Part shown: positions 9,829 through 21,122 of the stretch, in pieces
Layout of the letters: every line of letters starts with the position of its first letter
How positions within the stretch are numbered: the stretch's first letter is position 1
Assembly: GCA_016801885.1 (NCBI GenBank)
Contig: JAFBJY010000237.1
Span: 94,568-158,567, forward strand
DNA: 64,000 nt
Origin: Toxotes chatareus
Taxonomy: Eukaryota > Chordata > Actinopteri > Toxotidae
Direction: 5' to 3'
The notes under the pieces: model-generated
Seen by the model: only the letters and a program-made list of their open reading frames with translations
The model's database searches: none
Told to the model about the DNA's origin: nothing
Program-made: the position numbers and the translations under genes

Positions 9829-9990
9829 GTCTGTACATGGACAACAACTACTTTGACATCTGTTGTGTTGACAATAATCTCCATGCTGCACTTTTTAGAG
9901 CAGTGGATTGTCTGTGTGTCCAACATGGATCTGATGTTTGGCTCCATGGTTTTACTTTGATTGTGTCATTCATATAGTTTTCTGTTCCAG

Positions 9991-10219
9991 CTGCTGGAGG
10001 AGAACATTGTCACTTTTGTGAAGAAGGAGCTGAAGAAGATCCAGAAGGTTGTGAGTCCAGATTACCCAGAATGCTCAGAGAGTCAGAGGGAGGATGAGGA
10101 GGTGTTGGACGCTGAGGATGAAGAGCAGAGGAGGAGCAGCAGAGAGGCTTTTGTGAAGATCACAGTGAACTTCCTGAGGAGAATGAAGCAGGAGGAGCTG
10201 GCTGACTGTCTGCACAGCA
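9991..10219 (+). CDS. NLR helical exon preceding FISNA
   Basis: It starts after TCTGTTCCAG and ends at a GTAAGA donor. It encodes LLEENIVTFVKKELKKIQKV, acidic and Glu-rich (ESQREDEEV), then EAFVKITVNFLRRMKQEELA. It is predicted mainly helical; this is the conserved PYD-like or helical segment before FISNA in fish NLRs. The exon continues the linker exon in phase 0 and ends in phase 1. Confidence 0.75.
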
Positions 10220-10384
10220 GTAAGAGGATTTCTCGAAAGATTCAACATGATGGACAAATGGGACATTTACTAACATCTCAAGACGTGGAGGGAAATATGT
10301 TCATGTGTGTTCTTTAGGGGGATGAACATGTCATGTTTTCTTTATGAATCAGTCATTGATGTTGTTTCTTGTTTGTTCATTCAG

Positions 10385-12240
10385 GACATGTTGCTCCAGT
10401 TTGTCAACGTAAACTTAAATCTACTCTGAAGAAGAAGTTCCAGTGTGTGTTTGAGGGGATCTCTAAAGCAGGAAACCCAACCCTTCTGAATCAGATCTAC
10501 ACAGAGCTCTACATCACAGAGGGAGGGACTGGAGAGGTCAATGATGAACATGAGGTCAGACAGATTGAAACAGCATCCAGGAAACCAGCCAGACCAGAAA
10601 CAAGCATCAGACAAGAAGACATCTTTAAAGCCTCACCTGGAAGAGATGGACCAATCAGAACAGTGATGACAAAGGGAGTGGCTGGCATTGGGAAAACGGT
10701 CTTAACACAGAAGTTGACTCTGGACTGGGCTGAAGACAAAGCCAACCAGGACATACACTTCACATTTCCATTCACGTTCAGAGAGCTGAATGTGCTGAAA
10801 GAGAAAAAGTTCAGCTTGGTGGAACTTGTTCATCAGTTCTTTCCTGAAACCAAAGAAGCAGGACTCTGCAGGTTTGAAGAGGTCCAGGTTCTGTTCATCT
10901 TTGACGGTCTGGATGAGTGTCGACTTCCTCTGGACTTCCACAACACTGAGATCCTGACTGATGTTACAGAGTCCACCTCAGTGGATGTGCTGCTGACAAA
11001 CCTCATCAGGGGAAACTGCTTCCCTCTGCTCGCCTCTGGATAACCACACGACCTGCAGCAGCCAATCAGATCCCTCCTGAGTGTGTTGACATGGTGACAG
11101 AGGTCAGAGGGTTCACCGACCAGCAGAAGGAGGAGTACTTCAGGAAGAGGTTCAGAGAGGAGGAGCAGGCCAGAAGGATCATCTCCCACATCAAGACTTC
11201 ACGAAGCCTCCACATCATGTGCCACATCCCGGTCTTCTGCTGGATCACTGCTACAGTTCTGGAGCACATGTTGACCACAGAGCAGAGAGGAGAGCTGCCC
11301 AAGAGCCTGACTGACCTGTACTCAAACTTCCTGCTGGTTCAGACAAAGAGGAAGAAGCACAAGTATGATGAGGGACATGAGACGAGTCCACAGGAGCTGA
11401 CGAAGGCTGACAGGAAAGTTCTTCTGAAGCTGGGGAGGCTGGCGTTTAAACATCTGGAGAAAAGAAACATCATGTTCTACCAAGAAGACCTGGAGCAGTG
11501 TGGTATTGATGTCACAGAGGCCGTGGTTTACTCAGGAGTTTGTACAGAGATCTTTAAAAGAGAGAGTGTGATCTTCCAGGAAACAGTCTACTGCTTTGTT
11601 CATCTGAGCATTCAGGAGTTTCTGGCTGCAGTCTACATGTTCCACTGTTACACAGAGAGGAAGACAAGAAAGCTGAGGACTTTCCTGGGAAAAGACTACA
11701 AACACAGGGACTCAAAGCCAAAGTCTTTTATCTGGAACACTTATGGGTATTTTGGAAAAACAGTAGCAGCTACCCATCACTCGATGTCCTCCTGAGGGAT
11801 GCCATGGAGAAATCCCTCCAAAGTAAAAATGGCCACCTGGACTTGTTTGTTCGCTTCCTTCATGGCCTGTCTCTGGAGTCCAACCAGAGACTCTTAGGAG
11901 GCCTTCTGGGTCAGACAGAGAACAGACCAGAAATCATCCAGAGAACCATCAACAACCTGAAGGACATGAGCAGAGATGATATCTCTCCTGACAGAAGCAT
12001 CAACATCTTCCTCTGTCTGATGGAGATGAAGGACCGCTCAGTACATCAGGAGATCCAAGAGTTCCTGAAGTCAGAGAACAGATCAGAGAAGAGACTCTCT
12101 GAGATCCACTGTTCAGCTCTGGCCTACGTTCTGCAGATGTCAGAGGAGGTTCTGGATGAGTTGGACCTGGAGAAGTACAACACATCAGTGGAGGGACGAC
12201 GGAGACTGATCCCAGCTGTGGGGAACTGCAGGAAGGCTGT
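10385..12240 (+). CDS. NLR FISNA-NACHT exon (two frameshifts)
   Basis: This large exon begins after TTCATTCAG with FISNA (about 10385-10640). NACHT follows, with Walker A GVAGIGKT at 10675-10698 and Walker B LFIFDGLDEC at 10891-10920, for ATP binding and oligomerisation. The winged-helix and helical regions (MCHIPVFCWITATV, VHLSIQEFLAAVY) follow, then the pre-LRR helix ending CRKAV. It reads in three consecutive frames: frame 1 stops at 11043, frame 2 runs to 11795, and frame 3 runs to the GT donor at 12241. Both switches fit single-base deletions, the first in the GGGGAAACTGCTT run near 11016 and the second at an A-run near 11757. Length (about 1.86 kb) is normal for this exon. Confidence 0.85.
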
Positions 12241-12570
12241 GTAAGTCCAGACATGATCTTTAACATCATCAGTCAGTGTAGATTAGTAGTTTAGTTTTTT
12301 CAAATATACACAGTATGAAATGATTCTCATTATTCTCATAATAGTTTTATAATCTTTAGGTCAGCTGTGTGTTTTCTGGAGATGTTTTAAATGTTGTGTT
12401 TGTCAAATGTAGTTGGTTGTGATTATTGCTGTTAAGTTTTTCTGTTTATTAGTAACTGTTACATTTTACATTAATTTGTTCATTTATTCATGTTATTTTG
12501 AGTCTTTTTGTTTTCATGTAAACCTGTTAAATTTCACATTTCAGGTGATTAAACTCTACTGAGCACATAA
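12241..12570. other. NLR intron, unique sequence
   Basis: AT-rich intron sequence following the NACHT exon donor. No coding or repeat feature was recognised before the SINE. Confidence 0.4.
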
Positions 12571-12574
12571 TTAG

Positions 12575-12785
12575 CCACCCGGTTAGCTCAGTTGGTAGAG
12601 CACGAGACTCAATCTCTCGGGGTTATGGGTTTGAGCCCCACTCCGGACGGCACCATCTTCCATGGGCTCACCACCTGTGGGAGGTGCTGTAGGACTTCGG
12701 TACATTGTAGACTGGGTGGGAGTCGCCCCCGCGACATGGGCCTGGACCCAGATAAGCGGCAGATGATGACAAGGCATGACATGAA
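12575..12785 (+). mobile_element. tRNA-derived SINE
   Basis: A box A-like TTAGCTCAGTTGG at 12583-12595 and a box B-like GGGTTTGAGCCCC at about 12627-12639 have tRNA spacing, with a perfect 5-bp anticodon stem (CGAGA/TCTCG). The acceptor arms do not pair and a non-tRNA body follows, so this is a SINE, not a tRNA gene. Its tail CAGATAAGCGGCAGATGATGA resembles the 3' end of the Rex3-like LINE at 45.46 kb (AATAAGCGGATGAAGATGAT), suggesting that LINE type mobilised it. Confidence 0.7.
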
Positions 12786-12869
12786 AACATAATTATGAAT
12801 ATTATCTTCCATTTCTGCCAATAGATCCATCTAAATCCTCCACACTGCTCATTTAAAGTCTTTCCATAG

Positions 12870-13370
12870 TTTGTGTTGAATCAAATCAGATCAGATTTTA
12901 CTGTCACTTTGCTGTACATATAACTGCAGTGTAGACAAAATGAGACAGCGTTTCCTGGGTTCGGGAGAGTGAAGTAAAAAAAAAAAACAAAAGAAGTAAA
13001 AGTCGTAATAATAAATACTAAGTAAATACTAAAGAAAAAGCAAACACACTCAGTCCCTGCAAACATCCCCCCTCCCCCTGACCCTCCACACCAAGACCCC
13101 AGCCCCCACCCCACTCCCCATATACCTCCCCTAACATACTGCAAGATACCCAGAATGCAAGATTGCCAGTAAATGTCCACATCAGCAGACTGTCATTAAA
13201 GTGCCAGTGCTGAGTAAAACACCCACTGAAGCTGTCTCTGGGTTAGTAAAGGTGGATATGTCTGTGATTCAGCTGTTCAGTGCTCTAACAGCTTGTGGTA
13301 GGAAGCTGTTGATGAGTCTGGAGGTTCTTGCCTTTTATGCTCCGAGACATAAGTCAGAACCAGGTGTTTT
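12870..13370 (-). mobile_element. LINE 3'-terminal region (antisense)
   Basis: The plus strand carries CAGCTGTTCAGTGCTCTAAC and AGCTTGTGGTAGGAAGCTGT, the reverse complement of a LINE C-terminal/3' UTR segment common in teleosts. On its left is a TTTTACTGTCACTTTGCTG end like the LINE tail at 2600. It is decayed, with no open frame. Confidence 0.45.
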
Positions 13371-14012
13371 CTCTCCTGTTGTAGAGGAGAGTAGAATCAG
13401 GAAACACACACCTTCAGCCAAGAACAGAGGTCTGAATATATCAGAGCAGAATGGGAGAATTCAGTATTCTTCTACACATTTGTCTGAGTCAGACTGAAGC
13501 TTCATTCAGCTACAGCTGAACTCATGAAGTCATTTCTTACAGTGTAGTTGTGTTAGGAGGAGATCACTTCACAGCCAGTGTGGACCACAGGAAGGACGAC
13601 TGCCACCAAAGACTCTTTAAATCAACGTGTGACATTTGACTGTTGGTTGAAGTCAAGAAATGAGAATTTGTCCTTTAATGTTGTTTAATGACACAAAGTT
13701 CAGGAAGAAGAAGGTCATGTAAAACCTTCAATGATGAAGAGGATTTGAGTCCAACATGTCTGATTTGATCTTTATCTTCTAATTCCAGACTTGACTGAGG
13801 TCAGCAGCATGTTATGAATCTGTGTTGACATGAATAGTTGTATGAATGTTGTGGTGACATTTGGATGATGTGTGTAGAAGGCTGACATTATGATGATCCA
13901 CAATAAGAGAAGGACAAAGTCCCTCTACTCATGTTAATGAAAGCTCATTGATTAGGACATATCTGATTGGATTAGAAATGATTTTTATCCACATGATTTA
14001 TTCTTTATTCAG
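13371..14012. other. NLR intron, no recognised feature
   Basis: Unique-looking intron sequence up to the acceptor TTTATTCAG at 14004-14012. Confidence 0.4.
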
Positions 14013-14189
14013 GTTGAGTTCCTGCAGTTTGTCAGAGATCAGCTGTGCTTCTCTGGCCTCAGCTCTGAAGTCCAACCCCTCCCATCTGAGACACCTGGAC
14101 CTGAGTGACAACAACAAGCTGCAGGATTCAGGAGTGAAGCTGCTGTGTGGTTTTCTGGAGAGTCCACACTGTAGACTGGAGACTCTGAG
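14013..14189 (+). CDS. NLR LRR exon 1
   Basis: It encodes LSSCSLSEISCASLASAL then LRHLDLSDNNKLQDSGVKLL and ...CRLETLR, two ribonuclease-inhibitor-type leucine-rich repeats per exon. Length is 177 nt against the usual 174 because of one extra Asn/Lys codon in DNNK. Phase 2-to-2 symmetry with the NACHT exon and the next LRR exon is intact. LRRs provide the ligand or regulatory surface. Confidence 0.85.
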
Positions 14190-14283
14190 GTCAGTTCACT
14201 GTCTGTTACTGTTGTAGATCTTATATCTTTAATCCACAACTGAACCTGGTTTATATTCATCCACAACTTGAATCCATTCATCT

Positions 14284-14306
14284 TGAATGAATGAATGAAT
14301 GAATGA
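14284..14306. repeat. (GAAT)n microsatellite
   Basis: Five to six GAAT/TGAA tetranucleotides in the intron after LRR exon 1. Confidence 0.85.
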
Positions 14307-14394
14307 GATTTGAAATAGTTGTTGTTCCATATTGTGACTTTTCTTATCTCATTATTTCATGTCATTTCAGTCATTTGTCATGAATAATGTCTGT

Positions 14395-16005
14395 TGACTT
14401 CAGTGAAACCTTCAGAACTCACAGGAGGTAGAGGCTCGGCTCTGCACCATAGAAAACCACAACGACCCGTGGTTCATCACCAACAGCTTCACATTTCAAA
14501 GAAATTTTCCCCAGTCAGCGCTGAAGAAAAAACTCTGGTTATTGGCAGCTCCATTTTGCGAACTGTGAAGTTAGAGACTCCAGCGACCATAGTTAAATGC
14601 ATTCCTGGGGCAAGAGCGGCGACGTTACGTAAAACTGCTGGCTAAGGATAAGCGTAGATTTTGTAAGATTGTTATTCACGTTAGCGGTAATGACACCCGA
14701 TTACGCCAATTGGAGGTAAAATTAATGTGGAATCGGTGTGTAACTACGTCAAAACAATGTTGGACTCCGTAGTGTTCTCTGGACCCCTGCCCGATTTGAC
14801 CAGGGATGACATGTTTAGCCGCATGTCATCATTCCGTCGCTGGCTGTCTAGATGGTGTCCAGCAAACGACATGGCCTTCATAGACAACTGGAAAACTTTT
14901 TGGGGAAAACCTCGTCTGATTAGCAGAGACGGCATCCATCCCACTTTGGATGGTGCAGCTCTCATATCTAGAAATATGACAGATTTTATTAGACAAACAA
15001 AGTCATGACAACCCAGAGTTGAGACCAGGAGGCAGAGTTGCAGTCCTACACGCTTCTCTGCAGTTGCTCTAGAGCTGTCACCCTCCCATGATTCTTACTA
15101 TTCCTACCATTCTAACGATTCTAACGACCCTATAGAGACTGTGTCTGCTCCCCGTCAACAAAAACTGTATAAACCAAAAAATGCAAGAGGTGTTATTCAT
15201 AAAAACCTCAAAGAAATTAATACTATAAAAGTGTCTGGACCTAAAAACACCACAATCAGATGTGGGCTATTAAACATTAGATCTCTCTTGTCTAAATCTC
15301 TGTCAGTAAATGATTTGATAATGGATCAGCAGATTGATTTATTCTGTCTGACTGAGACCTGGCTGCAGGAGGAAGAGTATGTCAGTCTAAATGAGTCAAC
15401 CCCTGCTAGTCATATTAATTATCACATTCCTCGAGGCACAGGTCGAGGAGGAGAGTGGCAGCAATCTACCACTCAAGTTTATTAATTAATCCCAGACCTA
15501 AGCCAAGATGGCACATTTGAAAGCCTTATCCTCAGCCTCTCACATCCAAACTGGAAGACAGAAAAACCAGTACTATTTGCTGTGGTGTATCGTCCACCTG
15601 CTGCTTACTCAGAGTTTTTGTCTGAATTCACTGAATTTTTGATTTAGTGCTTAGTACGGATAAAGCAATTATAGTGGGTGACTTTAATATTCATGTCGAT
15701 ACCCACAATGACAGCCTTAAGACTGCTTTCTATTCAGTATTAGAATCAATTGGCTTTTTACAAAATGTTAACAAACCAACTCACTGTTTTAATCACACCC
15801 TTGATCTTGTACTGACCTATGGCATAGAAGCTGAATATTTGACAGTATTCCCTCAGAACCCTGTTTTATCTGATCATTCTTTAGTAACATTTGAATTTAC
15901 AATAATGAACTGCACAACATCTGGGGAAAAATGAACTACTGTAGATATTTGTCTGATAATGCCGATATCAAATATAAGGAAGTTATTCCAAATCGATCTG
16001 ACAGG
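14395..16005 (+). mobile_element. LINE with esterase-type ORF1 and endonuclease (5' part)
   Basis: 14394-15007 encodes, with a frameshift near 14645, an SGNH-hydrolase-like segment: VIGSSILRTV (block I), SGPLPDL, and DGIHPTLDGAAL (block V with the His of the catalytic pair). Esterase-like ORF1 proteins are known in CR1/L2-group LINEs. 15141-15485 and 15647-15934 encode the apurinic-like endonuclease (LNIRSLLSK, LFCLTETWL, VGDFNIHVD, LSDHSLV). Stops and a frameshift at about 15450-15650 mark it as dead. The RT is missing; an opposed copy begins near 16006. It lies in the intron between LRR exons 1 and 2. Confidence 0.75.
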
Positions 16006-17640
16006 TAAGACCTAAACCAGCTTAGTGTGGCTCCTTTGATGCCAATTAAATGTTCCAGTCTCTTTAGTAGGATGTGATGGTCAATGGTATCAAATGCAGC
16101 TCTAAGATCAAATAAGACAAGTACAGAGACTAGTCCTTTGTCTGATGCACTTAGTAGGTCATGTGTAACTTTCACTAATACTGTCTCTGTGCTATGATTC
16201 ACTCTGAATCCTGGCTGAAAATCCTCAAATAAATTATTGTTCTGTAGAAAGTCACACAGCTGATTGGCAACTGCTTTCTCAAGGATCTTAGAGAGAAAGG
16301 GAAGGTTAGATATAGAGTTTACAGTTTACAGGACTGTGGTACATAGCCTGTTAGGAAGGAGGAATTTATCATATCCAGTAGCGAGGTGCTGATTAGGGGT
16401 AAATTTCCTGAGGAGCCTGGTGGGGATCAGGTCTAAAAGACAGGTTGATGGATTAGATGAAGAAATCATCAAGTTAGTTGGTGAAGATCAATGGAAGAGA
16501 AACTTTCTAAATACATATCAGGTTTTACTGCTGCTTTCTGAGGTTCCTGTGCTTAAAGAAAAATCTGTGCTTTTTGGGGTTAGGGAGGTGATCAATTTTG
16601 TCTCTGATAGTCAGAATGTTATTATTAAAGAAGCCCATGAAGTCGTTACTGCTGAGAGCTATAGGAATACATGGATCAATAGTGCTATGATTCTCTGTCA
16701 GCCTGGCTACAGAGCTGAAGAGAAACCTGGGGTTGTTTTTATTGTCTTCTATTAATGAGGAGTAGTAGGCTGCTGTAGCATTACAGAGGGACTTGCTGTA
16801 TGCTTAAACTTAATTACTTAATTAATTACTTCTTGCCAGGCCAAGCAGGATTCTTCCAGTTTGGTGGCAGATCCTTTCATGTTTTCATGTTGTTTGCTTT
16901 AATTTGTGAGCTTGTGACCTAAACCACAGAGCAAACCTCTGTTGTTTCTCTGTCGTCTTTCTTAGAGGAGCGATAGAGTCAAGTGTCATTGTTGACATGA
17001 TGGTCAGTTTGAGAGGGACTGAAGTCAGCACAGGAGTCCTCTGTTATATTGAGTCATGACACTGAGTTAATTACTGATGGAATCACTTCCTTAAATTTAG
17101 CTACAGCTCCATCAGATAGACATCTAGTAAAGACATTTTTGTCTAATGGTGTGTAGACCAATAATACAGATTCAAATGCAGCTGAACAGTGATCTGATAG
17201 AACAGGATTCTGTTGGAAGATTGTTACATGTTCAGTCTCAATGTTATATGACAGAACAAGGTCGAGGGTGTGGTTAAGACAATAAGTTCATTTATTTACA
17301 CTTTGAAAGAAGCCAACTGAGTCTAATAATGAGATCAATGAGACCAGAGCTAAGGCTACCATTGTTAACATCCATATGAATATTGGAATCACCTACAATA
17401 ATGACTTTATCTGTACTGAGAACTAAACTAAACTCAGAGAATTCAGAGAGAAACTCAGAGTTGGGCCCAGGAGGAGGTACACTTTAACAAACTGAACTGG
17501 CTGTAATGTTTTCCAGGTTAGATGAGAAAACCTAAGAACAAGGTTTTCAAATGAGTAATAACTGATCAACTGTAACTATGGCAAATGCACTCAAAGGCGA
17601 TGGAGACAGCCTGAGTATAAGAATGCTCTGACTCTAAAAT
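16006..17640 (-). mobile_element. Second LINE copy, antisense (endonuclease C-term to RT N-term)
   Basis: Read on the minus strand from 17640: YRPPG-type endonuclease end with TDKVIIVGDSNIHMD (about 17390), LSDHCSAAF, the linker SSLIEDNKNNPRFLFSSVAR (about 16750), then RT fingers with VNHSTETVLVKVTHDLL and LFDLRAAFDTIDHHILLKRL (15936-16202). It overlaps the endonuclease of the adjacent + copy, so it is a separate tail-to-tail insertion rather than an inverted half of the same element. Several stops. Same family as LINEs at 34.9 and 62.7 kb. Confidence 0.7.
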
Positions 17641-18039
17641 CATGATTCAAATTTCACTAAACCTAAAACTGGTAAATGACTGCGTTTATATAGAACTTTT
17701 ACCCACAGCTATTTACATGCTGCCTCTCATTCACCCATTCACACACACTGATGGCAGCCAGCTACCATACAAGGTGCTGGTCTGGCCATCAGGGCTGGTT
17801 TGAAGTTGAGCCTGAGGACACTTGATGTTGACAGGAGAGCTGTGATTAATGGACAATCCTCTCTACCCTGTACTTACAACTAATAAACTATTTTATCAGA
17901 GGATTCTGATGTTTGTTCCAGTTTTCAAATGCAGGTCTGTTAGTTTGCTGTGAGCTGCAGAGCAAACTGAGAGTTTTGTTCCTTTGATTGTCCTTTCAAC
18001 ACATGTTATTTGACTTTTTCTTCATTGCTTCCTCTTCAG

Positions 18040-18213
18040 ACTGAGCAGCTGTAACCTCTCAGAGAGAAGCTGTGAAGCTCTGTCCTCAGTTCTCAGCTCC
18101 CAGTCCTCTAGTCTGAGACACCTGGACCTGAGTAACAATGACCTGCAGGATTCAGGAGTGAAGCTTCTGTCTGCTGGACTGAAGAGTCCACACTGTACCC
18201 TGGAGACTCTCAG
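18040..18213 (+). CDS. NLR LRR exon 2
   Basis: 174 nt between CTCTTCAG and GTCAGG. It encodes LSSCNLSERSCEALSSVL, SSLRHLDLSNNDLQDSGVKLL and the end CTLETLR. Its inverted counterpart is 45020-45193. Confidence 0.88.
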
Positions 18214-18544
18214 GTCAGGATCCATCAACCTGTTTAGCTAATGATTTGCTCATATCTGATTTACATCAATGGATAAACAGCCAACTTGTGTAGGATTGTT
18301 CAAAGTAAATTTTACTAAAGTTCAGCAGAACTTTCTAGACTCAGACAATTATTCATCATTTTCTCTTGTTTTTGCTTCAGTTGTTGATTTTTTTAATTCT
18401 ACAGATGATGTTTAAAGAATTTGCCTTAAATACATTGAACCTGGACCAAAATGGACCAGAACCAAAAACAAAAATATGACAAAAAACAAAACAGAGCAGC
18501 AGGTGCTGACAGAGGGTTCCTGTGTGATGTGTGTGTGTCTGCAG

Positions 18545-18718
18545 GCTGTCAGGATGTCTGATCACAGAGGAAGGCTGTGCTTCTCTGGCCTCAGCTCTGA
18601 GCTCCAACCCCTCCCATCTGAGAGAGCTGGACCTGAGCTACAATCATCCAGGAGACTCAGGAGTGAAGCTGCTGTCTGCTGGACTGAAGGATCCACACTG
18701 GAGACTGGACACCCTCAG
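18545..18718 (+). CDS. NLR LRR exon 3
   Basis: 174 nt between TCTGCAG and GTATGG. It encodes LSGCLITEEGCASLASAL, LRELDLSYNHPGDSGVKLL and WRLDTLR. Its inverted counterpart is 42913-43086. NHPGDSGV is the typical last LRR before the B30.2 part in this family. Confidence 0.88.
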
Positions 18719-19547
18719 GTATGGAGAGGCCTGCTGCAGCCACAGACAGTGTGTGATAGAGGAGGAAGAGCTGGAAACATTTAGTGTGTCATAGCTGATG
18801 ACAGATCTCTACAGAAGTGCTTTAAATTCAACAACAACAACACAAAGAGGGGTTTTCTCTAATTCTGACTTCAGTATCTCATCATGACTCACTGTGTCAT
18901 ATTTAAGAGAAAATATGTGACAATCATTAAATCAGGTGTGGTCAGCTGTTTTCTGTGACCTGAGCAGGACTTTCTCAGACTGGATTTCATGCTGCATCAG
19001 CACAAAGCCAGCGTGGAAACATTTGAGCTGCAGCTGGTTGAATTGCTCCTGAACCAACAGAGCCACTTTGAGCACTCAGAGTGCTTTCACCACAACAATC
19101 CCAAAGACTTTAGAAACCTGTTCAGTGCTGACACACTAATAATAACATCCCAACAATAATAAAACCATCTACACTGCTCAGAGACATTCATCTGCCAGTG
19201 TCTCAAACCAAGGAGGAAATGAAATCAGGTCTCTGATCATGTCTCTGTCTTCTAAAATATCCATGATCAATAATCAGCTGAACCTCTCTGAGATCCTGAT
19301 CTTGTCATTCTGAGATCTTTTGTTGTGTCTGACACCAAAAGTGATATCAAATGGAGAAGACAAATGATGAAATCTTTCCTCCATGTCACCTCCCTGCTCC
19401 GTATAATTCCAAGATAAGGACTCCAGGTCCTTTGTCTCTTTGCTGAATGAACAGAATAATCAAAGCATCTGTGTATGAGAGCCATGTAATGTCCATGTTT
19501 GCATGCTGAAAGAGAACGTGCTGGTCTGACCCCCCTCTTCCTTTCAG
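18719..19547. other. NLR intron before the B30.2 exons
   Basis: No exon. Both copies (here and 41784-42912) preserve most of this intron. The antisense frame at 19267-19644, conserved in the inverted copy, is explained by recent duplication, not selection that I can demonstrate. Confidence 0.5.
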
Positions 19548-19594
19548 GGTGGAGCCTGGTGGAGTCCGATGGTTGAGACCAGGTCTGAGGAAGT
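19548..19594 (+). CDS. NLR 47-nt connector exon
   Basis: It lies between TTTCAG and GTAAGT and encodes VEPGGVRWLRPGLRK, a conserved linker joining LRRs to PRY-SPRY in teleost NLR-C and some TRIM-like genes. Phases match on both sides (R at the left junction, Y at the right). Confidence 0.85.
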
Positions 19595-19732
19595 GTAAGT
19601 GTGGTTTTCATTTGGATCCTGAAAACAAAGCAGCTCACATTCAACCATCTTCAAAGTGTCAATCAATGATCAGGTGATAGATCAATAACTGCAGATGTGT
19701 TGTGTCTTCTTCTCTCCATCAGATTTCTGTGA

Positions 19733-20273
19733 ACTCACCATCGACACAAACACAGTAAACAGAAAGATCAAACTGTCTGACAACAGGAAGGTGATATATG
19801 CGAGGGAGGATCAGTCATATCCTGATCATCCAGACAGATTTGACCACTGGCCTCAGCTGCTGTGTAGTAATGGTCTGAATGGTCGCTGTTACTGGGAGGT
19901 CGAGTGGAGAGGAAGGGTTGATATATCAGTGAGTTACAGAGGAATCAGAAGGAAAGGAGACAGAGAAAACTGTTTGTTTGGAAGGAACGATCAGTCCTGG
20001 AGTCTGAGCTGCTCTGATCTTGGTTACTCTGTTTGGCACAATAACAGAAAGACGTCTGTCTCCTCCTCCTCCTCCTCCTCTTCATCATCTTCCTCTGTCT
20101 CTGACAGAGTAGCAGTGTATGTGGACTGTCCTGCTGGCTCTCTGTCCTTCTACAGAGTCTCCTCTGACTCACTGATCCACCTCTACACCTTCAACACCAC
20201 ATTCACTGAACCTCTGTATCCTGGGTTTAGTCTCTGGTCGTCTGGTTCCTCAGTGTCTCTGTGTAGAGAGTAG
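19733..20273 (+). CDS. NLR terminal B30.2 (PRY-SPRY) exon
   Basis: It starts after TCCATCAG. PRY: FCELTIDTNTVNRKIKLSDN. SPRY: LLCSNGLNGRCYWEVEW, ISVSYRGI, DQSWSL, RVAVYVDCPAGSLSFYRV and YPGFSLW, ending at TAG 20271-20273. B30.2 domains bind protein ligands and vary in loops. Here a run of 12 Ser codons (mainly TCC, 20061-20096) sits in a variable loop; the inverted copy has 11. ATTAAA at 20380-20385 could serve as the poly(A) signal. Confidence 0.88.
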
Positions 20274-20792
20274 CAGAGAGAGTCTTCTCCTGTTAGAGAA
20301 ACTCTCTCACTGTTGAACAGATAGTTCAGTCTGTACATGTCTGTCTCTTTCACTCACACACACCTTTTCAGATTCATGTATTAAAGCAGTTTATTTGTTA
20401 AACTCTTCTAAATGATTCCTTGTAAACTTCTTCCTCTTCCAGTCCTTTAAAGATGGAAGCTACGATTATTACAGGAGAAAATGTTGCTGACTTTTACTTT
20501 TTCAAGATTCTAATCATGATCTTGTCAATTCAAAGTGAAATGCTGCCACAGTTCATCTGAAAGATCTGAGAAAAACAGATAGAAACTTGTCAAACTGTCT
20601 TTCAGAGGTTCACAGAGTTAGAAAGTTCCTGACTACTCTGAAGAGTTTGAGCCTCGATTCTATGAATTTTAAAAGTCTCAGAAAAGATGAGAGTGAAAAC
20701 CAGAGTCTTTCAACTCTGTATATCTGTTTTTCACCCTGTTTTTCCTGTTTTACAGTGAGTCCTCTGGCTGCTGATAATACCTGTGTACTTTT
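20274..20792 (+). other. 3' UTR/flank of the NLR gene
   Basis: Homology with the inverted copy extends to about 20325. ATTAAA at 20380-20385 is the only close poly(A)-signal variant. The flank ends in ACCTGTGTACTTTT, which is one copy of the L1 target-site duplication. Confidence 0.5.
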
Positions 20793-21122
20793 TTTTTTTT
20801 TTTTTTTTTCCAAAAGAGTTTTATTGGCATTTTCTTTTATATAACATACATGCAGCCAGTCATATGTAGTTTTCCATCAATGTAAAAAAAAAAAAAAACA
20901 GTATTCATTGCTGCTAAAGAAAAAACAAAACACAAGAAACACGACAACAATGAAGCAGTAACGACAATAATGCTCCTCTCATACAACAATTGCTTCATTA
21001 GACATACATATAATTGCCTCTATAATGTAATTTGCAAAACATTTGAAATGTTTAATTATTATTGAAATATTAAGGAACTGCCCGTCCACTATCCTTAGCC
21101 ATCTACCTGATCCCCAGTCAAA

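Larger units (their letters stand above)
8227..20273 (+). pseudogene. NLRC3-like / fish NLR-C gene (FISNA-NACHT-LRR-B30.2), frameshifted
   Basis: Thirteen exons with consistent splice phases can be assembled: 8227-8276, 8389-8529, 8644-8760, 8861-8977, 9092-9208, 9750-9828, 9991-10219, 10385-12240, 14013-14189, 18040-18213, 18545-18718, 19548-19594 and 19733-20273. The order is N-terminal repeats, FISNA, NACHT ATPase, LRRs, then PRY-SPRY, which defines the teleost-specific NLR-C group. Members are cytosolic pattern-recognition or regulatory proteins of innate immunity, mostly uncharacterised individually. Two one-base deletions (near 11016 and about 11755) break the NACHT exon, and no start codon is left at the 5' end, so this copy is probably a pseudogene unless the assembly is wrong. 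Retroelements fill the intron between the first two LRR exons. Confidence 0.8.

Noticed and set aside
12575..12650. Functional tRNA gene
   Set aside because: Box A/B-like motifs and an anticodon stem exist, but acceptor and T arms do not pair properly and a SINE body follows.
19267..19644. 125-codon antisense ORF, also conserved at 41687-42064
   Set aside because: It overlaps an intron and a coding exon of the NLR on the other strand; conservation follows from the recent inverted duplication, and no domain or start context supports it.
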